A DNA stretch of 8,108 nt, from assembly GCA_012513425.1 (NCBI GenBank), contig JAAZCF010000192.1, positions 1-8,108 of the forward strand. Direction: 5' to 3'. This DNA is from Bacteroidales bacterium (lineage in GTDB: Bacteria; Bacteroidota; Bacteroidia; Bacteroidales; UBA932). Shown one piece after another: positions 1 to 6,412 of this stretch; position 1 is the first letter of the stretch; each line of letters starts with the position of its first letter. The notes under the pieces were generated by a model that saw only the letters and a list, made by a program, of their open reading frames with translations, was not told the origin of the DNA and did not search any database. The translations under genes and the position numbers were made by a program.

Positions 1-1
1 C

Positions 2-103
2 TTTGAAACTTGTGGTAGATGCCCATCTATGAATAGTTGCAGCTATCTTGAGCCTGTGCTATCATCTGATTCAGAAGCCGCCAATAACCTTAAAAACGCT
101 TAA
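2..103 (+). CDS. Possible 3' end of a truncated Cys-rich protein gene, unidentified
   Basis: A frame open from the left edge runs 33 codons to a TAA at 101-103. The visible peptide has a C-x2-C-x5-C cluster (TCGRCPSMNSC) followed by an acidic, Ala/Asn-rich tail ending LKNA. Cysteines with this spacing could bind iron-sulfur or zinc, but three cysteines in a short tail prove nothing. No start is visible, so this would be the C-terminus of a gene that begins outside the window and points the same way as the sigma operon. I do not recognise the family. The frame is short enough to be chance, which is why confidence is low. Confidence 0.3.
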   Translation, partial: FETCGRCPSMNSCSYLEPVLSSDSEAANNLKNA

Positions 104-334
104 TTTTTGGCATACCTTGAATTCTCCCTCGCTACGAAATCCTTGATGGCTTTCGTGGGGTGGTTGCTGTCTTAGTCTTTTTTGTACCACTGATGTGAGC
201 TCTTTCGGGTCCGGTGATATCTGGAATAATTAATTGCTTTTTGTCAATATATTCACTATCAATTATAAATAATTGTGGTTATATTGCAACAAATAGATTT
301 ATTTCTCGTTATTAAAAGAGAAAATCTACAAAAA
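104..334. other. Leader region upstream of the sigma-factor operon; no gene seen
   Basis: All frames carry stops and no convincing gene is present. The stretch holds an imperfect hairpin at 132-158 (ACGAAA pairing with TTTCGT, one internal mismatch, 5-nt loop) and a run of six T at 178-183, about 20 nt after the hairpin and so too far for a standard intrinsic terminator. A weak Bacteroidota-like promoter can be drawn from TTTG at 240-243 to TAAATAAT at 266-273 (22-nt spacer). The -7 match is poor, so I do not call it separately. If real, it would start transcription near 280 and favour the downstream GTG start of the sigma factor at 335. Confidence 0.4.
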
Positions 335-856
335 GTGACACGCAAAGAATTATCAGATTTCTACACTCGATATAGCAGAAGATTATTCAATACAAGTCTT
401 CGCATAGTTGGCAACAGTCAAGATGCAGAAGAAATCATGCATGATACTCTTTTGAAGTTTCTCTTACGAGAGAATGATTTACTGTCTATACTTAACGATT
501 ATCAAGTCAGTGCTTGGCTCACCAAAACTTGTGCGAGAGCTTCTATTGACTTGATTCGCAGTCGCAAACAATTAGTTGAACAAGAAACAGAACTCCTTGG
601 AGATAATATTATTGATAATCAGCAAGAATCTGCACAACAAAGAGAATTAATTGAATACAAGGCCCAGCAGATAGCCGATAGTATTTCTCAGTTGGACCAG
701 CCTTATAAAACGATATTAACCCTTGTCCTTATTGAAGGATTTGACTATTCAGAGGTAAGCCAAATTACTGGTAGTAAAGAGACTACTATCCGCAGTCAAT
801 TCTCAAGAGGAAAAGAAAAAATAAGAAACATTTTGCATTATGACAATAGAAGATAA
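335..856 (+). CDS. ECF-type (sigma-70 family) RNA polymerase sigma factor
   Basis: A small alternative sigma factor that would direct RNA polymerase to a limited set of promoters. Counting from the GTG at 335 (173 aa), region 2 covers about residues 5-80, with the helical run LFNTSLRIVGNSQDAEEIMH and the AWL...ARASIDLIRSR segment typical of ECF region 2. Region 4 covers about 110-167, with the helix-turn-helix DYSEVSQITGSKETTIRSQF before a basic C-terminal helix. No sigma region 1 or 3 is present. No ATG exists before region 2. The frame allows GTG at 275 or GTG at 335 (TAA in frame at 266-268). I prefer 335 because the encoded protein then begins MTRKELSDFYTRYSRRLF, like many relatives, and the A-rich stretch at 317-334 could serve as the initiation region. 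The stop overlaps the next gene by 17 bp, implying coupled translation. Family assignment is firm; the target regulon is unknown. Confidence 0.9.
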   Translation: MTRKELSDFYTRYSRRLFNTSLRIVGNSQDAEEIMHDTLLKFLLRENDLLSILNDYQVSAWLTKTCARASIDLIRSRKQLVEQETELLGDNIIDNQQESAQQRELIEYKAQQIADSISQLDQPYKTILTLVLIEGFDYSEVSQITGSKETTIRSQFSRGKEKIRNILHYDNRR

Positions 857-1376
857 ACAACTTCAGCAGCTACTGGCTCAGAATAAAGAAAACATAGATG
901 CTTTTGAACCTCAAGAGGGCGATTTTGACCGTTTTATGGCCAAATACGAAGCTAGGCAAGGCGTTTTGAAGCAATCGCGCAAAGCTCGCCGCTTATGGAT
1001 GCGAATAGCAATTCCGATAGCAGCTGCTTTGGCTGTATTTGCCGGGCTATATAATTTTTTCGATGATAAACCACAACTGGTTGAAGATCAAGAATATTTT
1101 TCTGATGCCAATTCTTGCAAAGACATATATACTCAGTATATGATGTTTATCGCCAAAAGTATCAACAACTATTCGCAACAAATTGCTGTAAATGATAATC
1201 AATTATTTGAAGATTATCTCAATACCATGCAACAAATGACTTTTGAATCCGTTACTTTAATGGAACAGCTTCCGGATGAGCTTGATGAAGAAACCAAACG
1301 ACAATATATGATTGATTACTATTCAGACATGATAGATGGTGTTCAGATGATTAATAACTATTACTATAAAAAATAA
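840..1376 (+). CDS. Single-pass membrane protein, putative anti-sigma factor
   Basis: A 178-aa protein whose ATG lies inside the end of the sigma gene (17-bp overlap). Residues 1-51 are hydrophilic and end in a basic cluster (KQSRKARR). They include an EPQEGDFDRFMAKYEARQ stretch resembling the E-G-x-x-x-R-F motif I associate with small membrane proteins next to Bacteroidota sigma factors. One membrane segment spans about 52-74. Residues 75-178 are acidic, probably helical and rich in Tyr, Met and Asn, ending INNYYYKK. The basic side precedes the membrane segment, so the N-terminus should be cytoplasmic and the C-terminal 100 residues periplasmic, the usual anti-sigma layout. No zinc-binding HxxxCxxC motif of the ZAS class is present, so the anti-sigma role rests on topology and gene order, not on a recognised domain. 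It could instead be an accessory membrane protein of unknown function. Confidence 0.75.
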   Translation: MTIEDKQLQQLLAQNKENIDAFEPQEGDFDRFMAKYEARQGVLKQSRKARRLWMRIAIPIAAALAVFAGLYNFFDDKPQLVEDQEYFSDANSCKDIYTQYMMFIAKSINNYSQQIAVNDNQLFEDYLNTMQQMTFESVTLMEQLPDELDEETKRQYMIDYYSDMIDGVQMINNYYYKK

Positions 1377-1382
1377 CAAAAC

Positions 1383-2249
1383 ATGAAAAAACTTTTATTA
1401 TTTGCTGTAATGATTGCAATGACAATCACAGCGACTGCACAATCAAAGAAAAACTATTCATTTAGTGGTTTTACAGAATTGCAGGTTGGTTCTGTTTTCG
1501 ATGTGGAATTGGTTAAAAGCAACAATTACTCAGTAAATGTTGAGTATTCTAAAGAATATGAAAAATATTTAGAAGTAAATAAAGTAGGAGACTGCTTGGT
1601 GGTTGCTATTCATAGCAATAACAATAGATTCTTCAATTCTCCAAAACTTAAACTTTATGTTTCAATGCCGTATTTGAATGCTCTTTCAATAAGTGGCGCA
1701 GCAAAATTGAATGCTCAAGGTTCTTTTACTTCTAATAATGATATGATGAAAATTCGAGCAAGTGGTGCTAGTCAAATTAAAACATTAAATATTTCTGGAA
1801 AGAATCTGAATACACAGATTAGCGGTTCGTCTCATGCTTCATTTTCTGCAAAATTTGACGAAGCTGTAGTTGAAGCTTCAGGAGCAAGTTCATTTAGCGG
1901 AAAAATTGATTCAAAACAGTTAGCATGCAGAGCTTCAGGTGCATCAAAAATTGAAGCGACAGCTACAAGTCAAGATGTGATCTTGGATGCAACTGGGGCA
2001 TCTCAAATAAAAATAGAAGGCTCTGCCAACAAATTGGCTGTTGATTGCTCAGGTGCTTCTAATGTTAATGCTAGAAACTTCAAAGTGAATGATGCTAAAG
2101 CGGAGTTAGCCGGAGCCAGTTCAGCTAATTTATATGTTAATGGTTCTTTAGATGTTGATATTTCAGGCGGTAGCAATTGCTCTTATAAGTCTGATAACAA
2201 CAATGTAAAAGTTCATGACAGATCATCACGTTTAAAATTTGAAAAATAA
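1383..2249 (+). CDS. Secreted head-GIN (DUF2807) domain protein with SGAS repeats
   Basis: A 288-aa exported protein. Residues 1-19 form a signal peptide (KKLLLF core, cleavage probably after TATA, before Gln20). Residues about 24-100 (FSGFTELQVGSVFDVELVKS onward) match the start of the DUF2807 / putative auto-transporter adhesin head-GIN family, common in Bacteroidota and predicted to fold as a beta-helix-like stack. From residue 104 a short [SAT]-G-[AGS]-[AS] motif recurs nine times (104, 127, 147, 166, 185, 204, 223, 243, 261), mostly 19 residues apart, as expected for one motif per coil. No membrane anchor, lipobox or sorting tail is seen, so periplasm, outer-membrane surface or release are all possible. 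It starts 6 bp after the membrane-protein gene and is followed by a terminator, so it is the last gene of the operon. It is a candidate output or partner of the sigma system. The true biochemical function of the family is not established; the 'adhesin' label is only a name. Confidence 0.9.
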   Translation: MKKLLLFAVMIAMTITATAQSKKNYSFSGFTELQVGSVFDVELVKSNNYSVNVEYSKEYEKYLEVNKVGDCLVVAIHSNNNRFFNSPKLKLYVSMPYLNALSISGAAKLNAQGSFTSNNDMMKIRASGASQIKTLNISGKNLNTQISGSSHASFSAKFDEAVVEASGASSFSGKIDSKQLACRASGASKIEATATSQDVILDATGASQIKIEGSANKLAVDCSGASNVNARNFKVNDAKAELAGASSANLYVNGSLDVDISGGSNCSYKSDNNNVKVHDRSSRLKFEK

Positions 2250-2291
2250 TTGATCAAATTGAAATCATAGGATAGAGGTCTATTTCAGTAG

Positions 2292-2325
2292 AGAGAGGTC
2301 ATTTTTTTGGCTTCTCTTTTTTTTT
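2292..2325 (+). terminator. Intrinsic terminator of the sigma/DUF2807 operon
   Basis: AGAGAGGTC (2292-2300) pairs over nine positions, with two G-U wobbles, with GGCTTCTCT (2309-2317) across an 8-nt T-rich loop. Eight T follow immediately (2318-2325). It lies 42 bp after the DUF2807 stop on the same strand, a standard rho-independent layout. Confidence 0.85.
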
Positions 2326-2545
2326 GAAAACCACCACCACGCCCCAGTTCTCTATCACTTACATCACGCTGCCTGCGATATAAGTGATTTAATATCAATA
2401 AGTTAACCCTTTAATCGGTTTCAATTTTCTTACTGAACGAGTAGCTAAATTGCTCTTTTTGAGCCCATTACATCGCAGGCTAATTATTAAGAAGATGCAG
2501 AAAGCGGGGGTTTGGGGCCGCGCCCCAATGGATAAGAGTGCCACC
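2326..2545. other. Gene-free convergence zone with several inverted repeats
   Basis: This stretch lies between the + strand operon and the minus-strand tRNA and has no supportable gene on either strand. It carries ATCACTTA (2354-2361) paired with TAAGTGAT (2381-2388); GCCTGCGAT (2371-2379) repeated inverted as ATCGCAGGC (2472-2480); GCTC-TTTTT-GAGC (2452-2464); TTGGGGC (2512-2518) paired with GCCCCAA (2522-2528); and GTGCC (2538-2542) paired with GGCAC (2546-2550). The first two pairs overlap and so exclude each other as RNA folds. I cannot assign this to a known RNA family or element. It may be plain terminator-rich intergenic DNA or the remnant of an element beside the tRNA gene. Confidence 0.5.
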
Positions 2546-2599
2546 GGCACCTCATAATAAAAGAGAAGCTAAACAGCTTCTCTTTTATTATGAGGTGCC
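2546..2599 (-). terminator. Perfect 25-bp inverted repeat, likely terminator of tRNA-Cys, reaching into the tRNA
   Basis: Bases 2546-2570 and 2575-2599 are exact reverse complements around a 4-nt loop (AAAC on the + strand). The inner part has A4-stem-T4ATTAT symmetry, so either strand gives a stem with a T-rich 3' side (CTTCTCTTTTATTAT), as in a bidirectional intrinsic terminator. On the minus strand it follows tRNA-Cys directly and would end tRNA and gyrB read-through transcripts. Oddly, the outer 6 bp of the right arm (2594-2599) are the 3' acceptor strand of the tRNA, so the extended hairpin competes with the cloverleaf. Confidence 0.75.
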
Positions 2600-2663
2600 A
2601 AGCGGAATCGAACCGCTGTACCTGGTTTTGCAGACCAGTGCCTAACCGCTCGGCCATAGCACC
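2593..2663 (-). tRNA. tRNA-Cys (anticodon GCA)
   Basis: A 71-nt cloverleaf can be drawn completely: acceptor GGTGCTA/TGGCACC (7 bp with one G-U), D arm GCC/GGC with a 9-nt loop, anticodon stem CTGGT/ACCAG with loop CTGCAAA (anticodon GCA at 2631-2629), 4-nt variable region GTAC, and T stem AGCGG/CCGCT with loop TTCGATT. The discriminator base is U (2593), the base expected in cysteine tRNAs. CCA is not encoded and must be added by the CCA-adding enzyme. The gene lies 42 bp downstream of gyrB on the same strand and has its own promoter just upstream. Confidence 0.97.
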
Positions 2664-2672
2664 AAAGGGTTG

Positions 2673-2703
2673 CAAATGTAGGCAATAATATGAAAAATAC
2701 AAA
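2673..2703 (-). promoter_or_regulatory. Bacteroidota sigma-ABfr promoter of tRNA-Cys
   Basis: Reading the minus strand, TTTG at 2703-2700 (-33) is followed after exactly 19 nt by TACATTTG at 2680-2673 (-7, consensus TAnnTTTG). Transcription should start within a few bases of the tRNA 5' end at 2663. The promoter fits between the gyrB stop codon (2708-2706) and the tRNA, so tRNA-Cys need not depend on gyrB read-through. Confidence 0.8.
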
Positions 2704-2705
2704 AA

Positions 2706-4673
2706 TTAAGCGTCTACTTTTGCGTATTTAGCATGCAACTCAATAAACTCACGGCGCAAAGGCACATCATCACCCATAAGCATTGAGAAAACATGATCAG
2801 CTTCAATTGCATTTTCGATATGAACCTTCTTGAGCATCCTCATCTCAGGATTCATAGTAGTATCCCAAAGCTGCTGATCGGACATTTCACCAAGACCTTT
2901 GTATCTCTGCACTTTAACACCAGTCTCTTTACCATTGGCCATTTTATTTATGGCATCAGAACGCTCTTCATCAGTCCAACAATATACCTGCTGCTTGCCT
3001 CTTTGAACCAAGTATAAAGGAGGAGTAGCCAAATAAACATAACCATTATGAATCAAATCAGGCATATAGCGGAAGAAGAAAGTCAGGATAAGAGTGGTAA
3101 TGTGGCTTCCATCCACATCGGCATCGGTCATAATAACAATCTTATGATATCTCAGCTTGCTTAAATTCAAAGCCTTAGGATCATCTTCATTGCCAATAGT
3201 CACACCTAGAGCAGTATAAATATTTCTAATTTCTTCACTTTCAAAAGCCTTATGCTCCATAGCCTTCTCAACATTCAAGATTTTACCTCTCAAAGGCAGA
3301 ATAGCTTGGAACTGACGGTTACGACCTGATTTGGCAGTTCCACCCGCAGAATCACCCTCAACAAGGAAAAGTTCGCATTTTGAAGGGTCTCTGTCAGAGC
3401 AGTCAGCAAGCTTGCCAGGAAGTCCGCTGCCGGACATCACAGTCTTTCTTTGCACCAATTCGCGAGCTTTGCGAGCCGCATGGCGGGCAGTTGCCGCCAA
3501 AATCACCTTATCTACAATGAGCCTAGCATCTTTTGGATTCTCTTCCAAATAAGCTTCCAAAGCAGCAGAAGTAGCTGCAGACATGGCGCCCATTACCTCG
3601 CTGTTTCCTAACTTGGTTTTTGTTTGGCCTTCAAACTGAGGCTCAGCCACTTTTACAGAAATTACAGCAGTCAAACCCTCTCTAAAATCAGAAGCATCAA
3701 GATCAAACTTCAACTTAGAAAGAAATCCATTTTTTTCCGCATAATTTTTTAAAGTGGTCGTCATACCGCGACGGAATCCTGAAAGGTGAGTTCCGCCTTC
3801 AATAGTATTGATATTGTTTACGTATGAATATATATTTTCACTAAAGCCTGTGTTATACTTCATGGCGATTTCAATAGGCATCACCTTATCGGTCTCAAGA
3901 CATATAGCATTTTGAGTGAGAGCTTCGCGATTCTCGTCCAAATACTCCACAAACTCCACCAAACCCTTCTCTGAATGGAAGATTTCGGTTCTTGGCTCCA
4001 AAGTATGGCCTTCACTATCTTTATTCTCACGATTGTCCGTGAGAGACAATTTCACGCCCTTGTTTAAAAAAGAAAGCTCTCTAAGCCTTGCAGCTAAAAT
4101 CTCATAATCAAATACAGAGACTATGAAAATCTCAGCATCAGGATGGAAAGTAATTATTGTGCCGGTATTTTCGCTTTCACCAACTTCTTTTACATCATAT
4201 TTTGGCTTGCCCTTGGAATACTCTTGAACAAAGATTTTTCCTTCGCGATGAACCTCAGCTTTCAAATAATCAGAAAGGGCATTTACGCAAGATACACCCA
4301 CACCATGGAGACCACCAGACACTTTATAACTATCTTTACTGAACTTACCTCCGGCATGGAGCACTGTCAAAACTACTTCAAGAGCTGAACGATGCTCTTT
4401 CTCGTGCATACCTGTTGGAATACCACGACCATCATCTTTTACAGTAACGGAATTATCAGCATTGATGATAACTTCAATGTTGGAACAATAGCCAGCCAAG
4501 GCCTCGTCAATAGAGTTATCAACTACTTCATATACCAAATGGTGAAGGCCTCTTGTTGAAATGTCACCAATATACATGGACGGCCTTTTGCGCACTGCCT
4601 CCAAACCTTCGAGTACTTGAATACTATCAGCTGAATATTGCTGCTGAGCATTTTGATTATCGTTTTCAGTCAT
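2706..4673 (-). CDS. gyrB: DNA gyrase subunit B
   Basis: ATPase subunit of DNA gyrase, which with GyrA introduces negative supercoils. The 655-aa protein has the expected order. The GHKL ATPase domain is about 15-230, with EVVDNSIDEA (Glu49 and Asn53, equivalent to E. coli Glu42 and Asn46), DDGRGIP (80-86), AGGKF (Lys110) and GGLHGVGVSCVNALS (120-134). The transducer domain is about 231-405, with QTK (350-352). TOPRIM is about 433-550, with EGDSAGG (439-445), PLRGKILNVEKA (460-471) and DADVDGSH (517-524). The C-terminal QRYKGLGEM (589-597) is the GyrA-contact region. The roughly 170-residue TOPRIM insert of E. coli GyrB is absent, which explains 655 rather than 804 residues and is usual in Bacteroidota. 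All key residues are intact. ParE is the alternative, but the GyrB-like ADHVFSMLMGDDVPLRREFI tail argues for gyrase. It lies 53 bp after the barrel gene and has its own -7 element. Confidence 0.97.
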   Translation of the reverse strand: MTENDNQNAQQQYSADSIQVLEGLEAVRKRPSMYIGDISTRGLHHLVYEVVDNSIDEALAGYCSNIEVIINADNSVTVKDDGRGIPTGMHEKEHRSALEVVLTVLHAGGKFSKDSYKVSGGLHGVGVSCVNALSDYLKAEVHREGKIFVQEYSKGKPKYDVKEVGESENTGTIITFHPDAEIFIVSVFDYEILAARLRELSFLNKGVKLSLTDNRENKDSEGHTLEPRTEIFHSEKGLVEFVEYLDENREALTQNAICLETDKVMPIEIAMKYNTGFSENIYSYVNNINTIEGGTHLSGFRRGMTTTLKNYAEKNGFLSKLKFDLDASDFREGLTAVISVKVAEPQFEGQTKTKLGNSEVMGAMSAATSAALEAYLEENPKDARLIVDKVILAATARHAARKARELVQRKTVMSGSGLPGKLADCSDRDPSKCELFLVEGDSAGGTAKSGRNRQFQAILPLRGKILNVEKAMEHKAFESEEIRNIYTALGVTIGNEDDPKALNLSKLRYHKIVIMTDADVDGSHITTLILTFFFRYMPDLIHNGYVYLATPPLYLVQRGKQQVYCWTDEERSDAINKMANGKETGVKVQRYKGLGEMSDQQLWDTTMNPEMRMLKKVHIENAIEADHVFSMLMGDDVPLRREFIELHAKYAKVDA

Positions 4674-4698
4674 CTTTTATTGTTTTATTTTCAAACAA

Positions 4699-4725
4699 CA
4701 AAGATACGAAAAAAACGCAAACAAA
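4699..4725 (-). promoter_or_regulatory. Candidate promoter of gyrB
   Basis: On the minus strand TATCTTTG at 4706-4699 is an exact TAnnTTTG -7 element, about 25 bp before the gyrB ATG. TTTG tetrads occur at 4725-4722 and 4721-4718, but the best spacing is only 15 nt, short of the usual 19-21, so the -33 assignment is uncertain. The 5' leader would be about 20 nt and A-rich. No terminator separates gyrB from the upstream barrel gene, so read-through is also possible. Confidence 0.6.
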
Positions 4726-4726
4726 C

Positions 4727-6409
4727 TTAGAAATTAATGCAGATTCCACCACCTGCGTTGATAGGCATATGACTTATTCCAGCATAGATATAATTCTCTC
4801 TGTTTAAGAGATTTCCGCCTTTAGCGTAAATGGAGAAAAATCTATTGACTTTGAATTCAATTTTGGCTGATAAATCCATATACTCCGGGACCTGTCCCAA
4901 TTGGCTTTCCCTGATACCTTGATAAACAAAAGAGGAGCTAATAAACAATCTTTCTTTGAGATTATACTCAGCTTTTATCATGGCTTCAACTTTTGGTAAC
5001 ATATAGAGGCTTGAACTGCTTTTGTATTTATTGCCTTGAATTGAGGCAAACATCCTAAAATCTTTGGAAGTCCAAGTAAGCTCAGCTCCGGCAGACAATT
5101 TGACATAATCTACATATTCTGTGTACAGATAAGGCAACAATCCATTTCCATAAACAGAGTTACATGACAGGTCTGTATATAGCTGCATTTTGTTGACAAA
5201 TGAAGTGTATGTTCCATAAAAATTGAAGCCCAATCTGCTGCCAATAATGCCTTCTGTCGAAAGTTTTAGATCCAAAGGACGAGAAGTATATCTCATAGTT
5301 GAGTTTTTTATGCTAGGCATGAGCCATGGAGCATTATACAAGTCATCGCTGAGATTTTCAATATCATTTCCACCGAAAGCGACAGCTCTTATCCAAAGAT
5401 TATTCTTTATAAGCTCAAATTTGGCATCTATGTCAGGGAAGATGCTTGTTTTGTTGTCTAGTCCAATTCTGTTGCCAAATCTAATGCCCAAACGAGCATC
5501 AAAACGCTCTTTTGAATAACGATATATCGGAGTGAATTCTATAACGCCCAAGTAATATTTGTTGTGTTTATCATACCAATTATTCAAACTCTTGACATCA
5601 ACATACATTCTATGTTCTTCAAAACTGGAACCGACTCTAGCCTTAATAACCAAGGCTGTTTCTGAGGCTTCAAATCCAGGCCTTGTGTCAATTATTTCGC
5701 GACTAAGTCCTTTTGTGCTATTGAAATACGAGCCATTGATGTCATAGTAAAAATTATGATCTTGAACATCAGTGCTGCGAATGTTGAAGTTTGCAACAAT
5801 AGAATTAACTAAATGCTTCAACGAGTCAGCAGCAATACCAGGCGCAACGAAGGTATTAATAGCCCCATGGGCGTCGCTGGCATCAGAATGCTTAAATGCA
5901 GCAGACAAATTAAATTCGCCTTTGTTCCATGCATACTTAAAATCGGCTCCTGCTGATAATTTATTTCTTTCTGCCTGTAAATAACTAAAAGGCTGAATCA
6001 TTGTTGGCATCTGACCTTTCTCGGCCTCGTATACTCCATAAATGCCAAAATTGACTTTCTTGCCGGAAACCAATTGGGTATAAATGTCAAGCTCAGTCAT
6101 AAATGGGTATTGGCCTGCTACTTTTGCGGAAAAATGAGGGATGGCATCGGGCTGTACTACTCCAAGACTGGCAGCTTGATAAGGAGAAAATTCATATAAA
6201 TCTTTGTATGGCTTATCAAAAATTGAGTAGTCAAAGCTGACATCAAAATACTTTAAAGAGTCTGTTATTTCGGAGTCGGCCAATGGCTTGCGAGCGTAAG
6301 ATGCAATGCTTCCTTCATAATCTCTATTAACTTCCACAGTAGGGTCTATCTGAGCATAAGCAGAGAAGGCAACAGTCAATGTCAATATTGCTATTATTAA
6401 TCTTTTCAT
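4727..6409 (-). CDS. Outer-membrane beta-barrel protein, TonB-receptor-like without plug
   Basis: A 560-aa exported protein. Residues 1-19 are a signal peptide (RLIIAILTLTVAFSAYA, cleavage before Gln20). Residues 20-90 are a short periplasmic-type segment. From about 90 to the end the chain alternates aromatic/hydrophobic and polar residues in strand-sized blocks (for example KLSAGADFKYAWNKGEFNLSA), as in an outer-membrane barrel. The C-terminus (YAKGGNLLNRENYIYAGIS...GGGICINF) resembles the last strands of Bacteroidota TonB-dependent receptors (N-L-x-N-[RK] motif and terminal Phe for BAM recognition). There is no recognisable plug domain, TonB box or carboxypeptidase-like domain, and the protein is well short of a usual receptor (about 700-1000 aa). 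So it is a barrel of this fold family, not a demonstrated TonB-dependent transporter. Its ATG lies 3 bp after the TPR gene stop, so the two are probably translated together. The substrate is unknown. Confidence 0.8.
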   Translation of the reverse strand: MKRLIIAILTLTVAFSAYAQIDPTVEVNRDYEGSIASYARKPLADSEITDSLKYFDVSFDYSIFDKPYKDLYEFSPYQAASLGVVQPDAIPHFSAKVAGQYPFMTELDIYTQLVSGKKVNFGIYGVYEAEKGQMPTMIQPFSYLQAERNKLSAGADFKYAWNKGEFNLSAAFKHSDASDAHGAINTFVAPGIAADSLKHLVNSIVANFNIRSTDVQDHNFYYDINGSYFNSTKGLSREIIDTRPGFEASETALVIKARVGSSFEEHRMYVDVKSLNNWYDKHNKYYLGVIEFTPIYRYSKERFDARLGIRFGNRIGLDNKTSIFPDIDAKFELIKNNLWIRAVAFGGNDIENLSDDLYNAPWLMPSIKNSTMRYTSRPLDLKLSTEGIIGSRLGFNFYGTYTSFVNKMQLYTDLSCNSVYGNGLLPYLYTEYVDYVKLSAGAELTWTSKDFRMFASIQGNKYKSSSSLYMLPKVEAMIKAEYNLKERLFISSSFVYQGIRESQLGQVPEYMDLSAKIEFKVNRFFSIYAKGGNLLNRENYIYAGISHMPINAGGGICINF

Positions 6410-6412
6410 GAC

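Noticed and set aside
2..60. Resemblance of TCGRCPSM to the C-terminal cluster of quinolinate synthase (TC-x2-CP-x-M)
   Set aside because: The residues after the motif do not follow that family and the tail is too short; the match is a few residues only.
132..183. Hairpin plus T-run as an intrinsic terminator for an upstream gene
   Set aside because: The T-run begins about 20 nt after the stem and the stem has a mismatch, so the normal geometry is missing.
104..260. Minus-strand frame with a protein-like stretch (NHPTKAIKDFVARENSRYA) in the leader region
   Set aside because: The open part is about two dozen codons, bounded by stops, without a start or recognisable family; chance is the simplest explanation.
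2326..2663. Integrated mobile element at tRNA-Cys
   Set aside because: No integrase, no direct repeat of the tRNA 3' end and no terminal repeats are visible; the only tRNA copy is inverted and very short.
2487..2702. 71-codon minus-strand reading frame
   Set aside because: It runs straight through tRNA-Cys and its terminator hairpin; the peptide is the translated tRNA and is not a gene.
3331..3552. Plus-strand frames inside gyrB, such as 3331-3552 and 4143-4388
   Set aside because: They are antisense to intact, conserved GyrB motifs and show no protein-like features.
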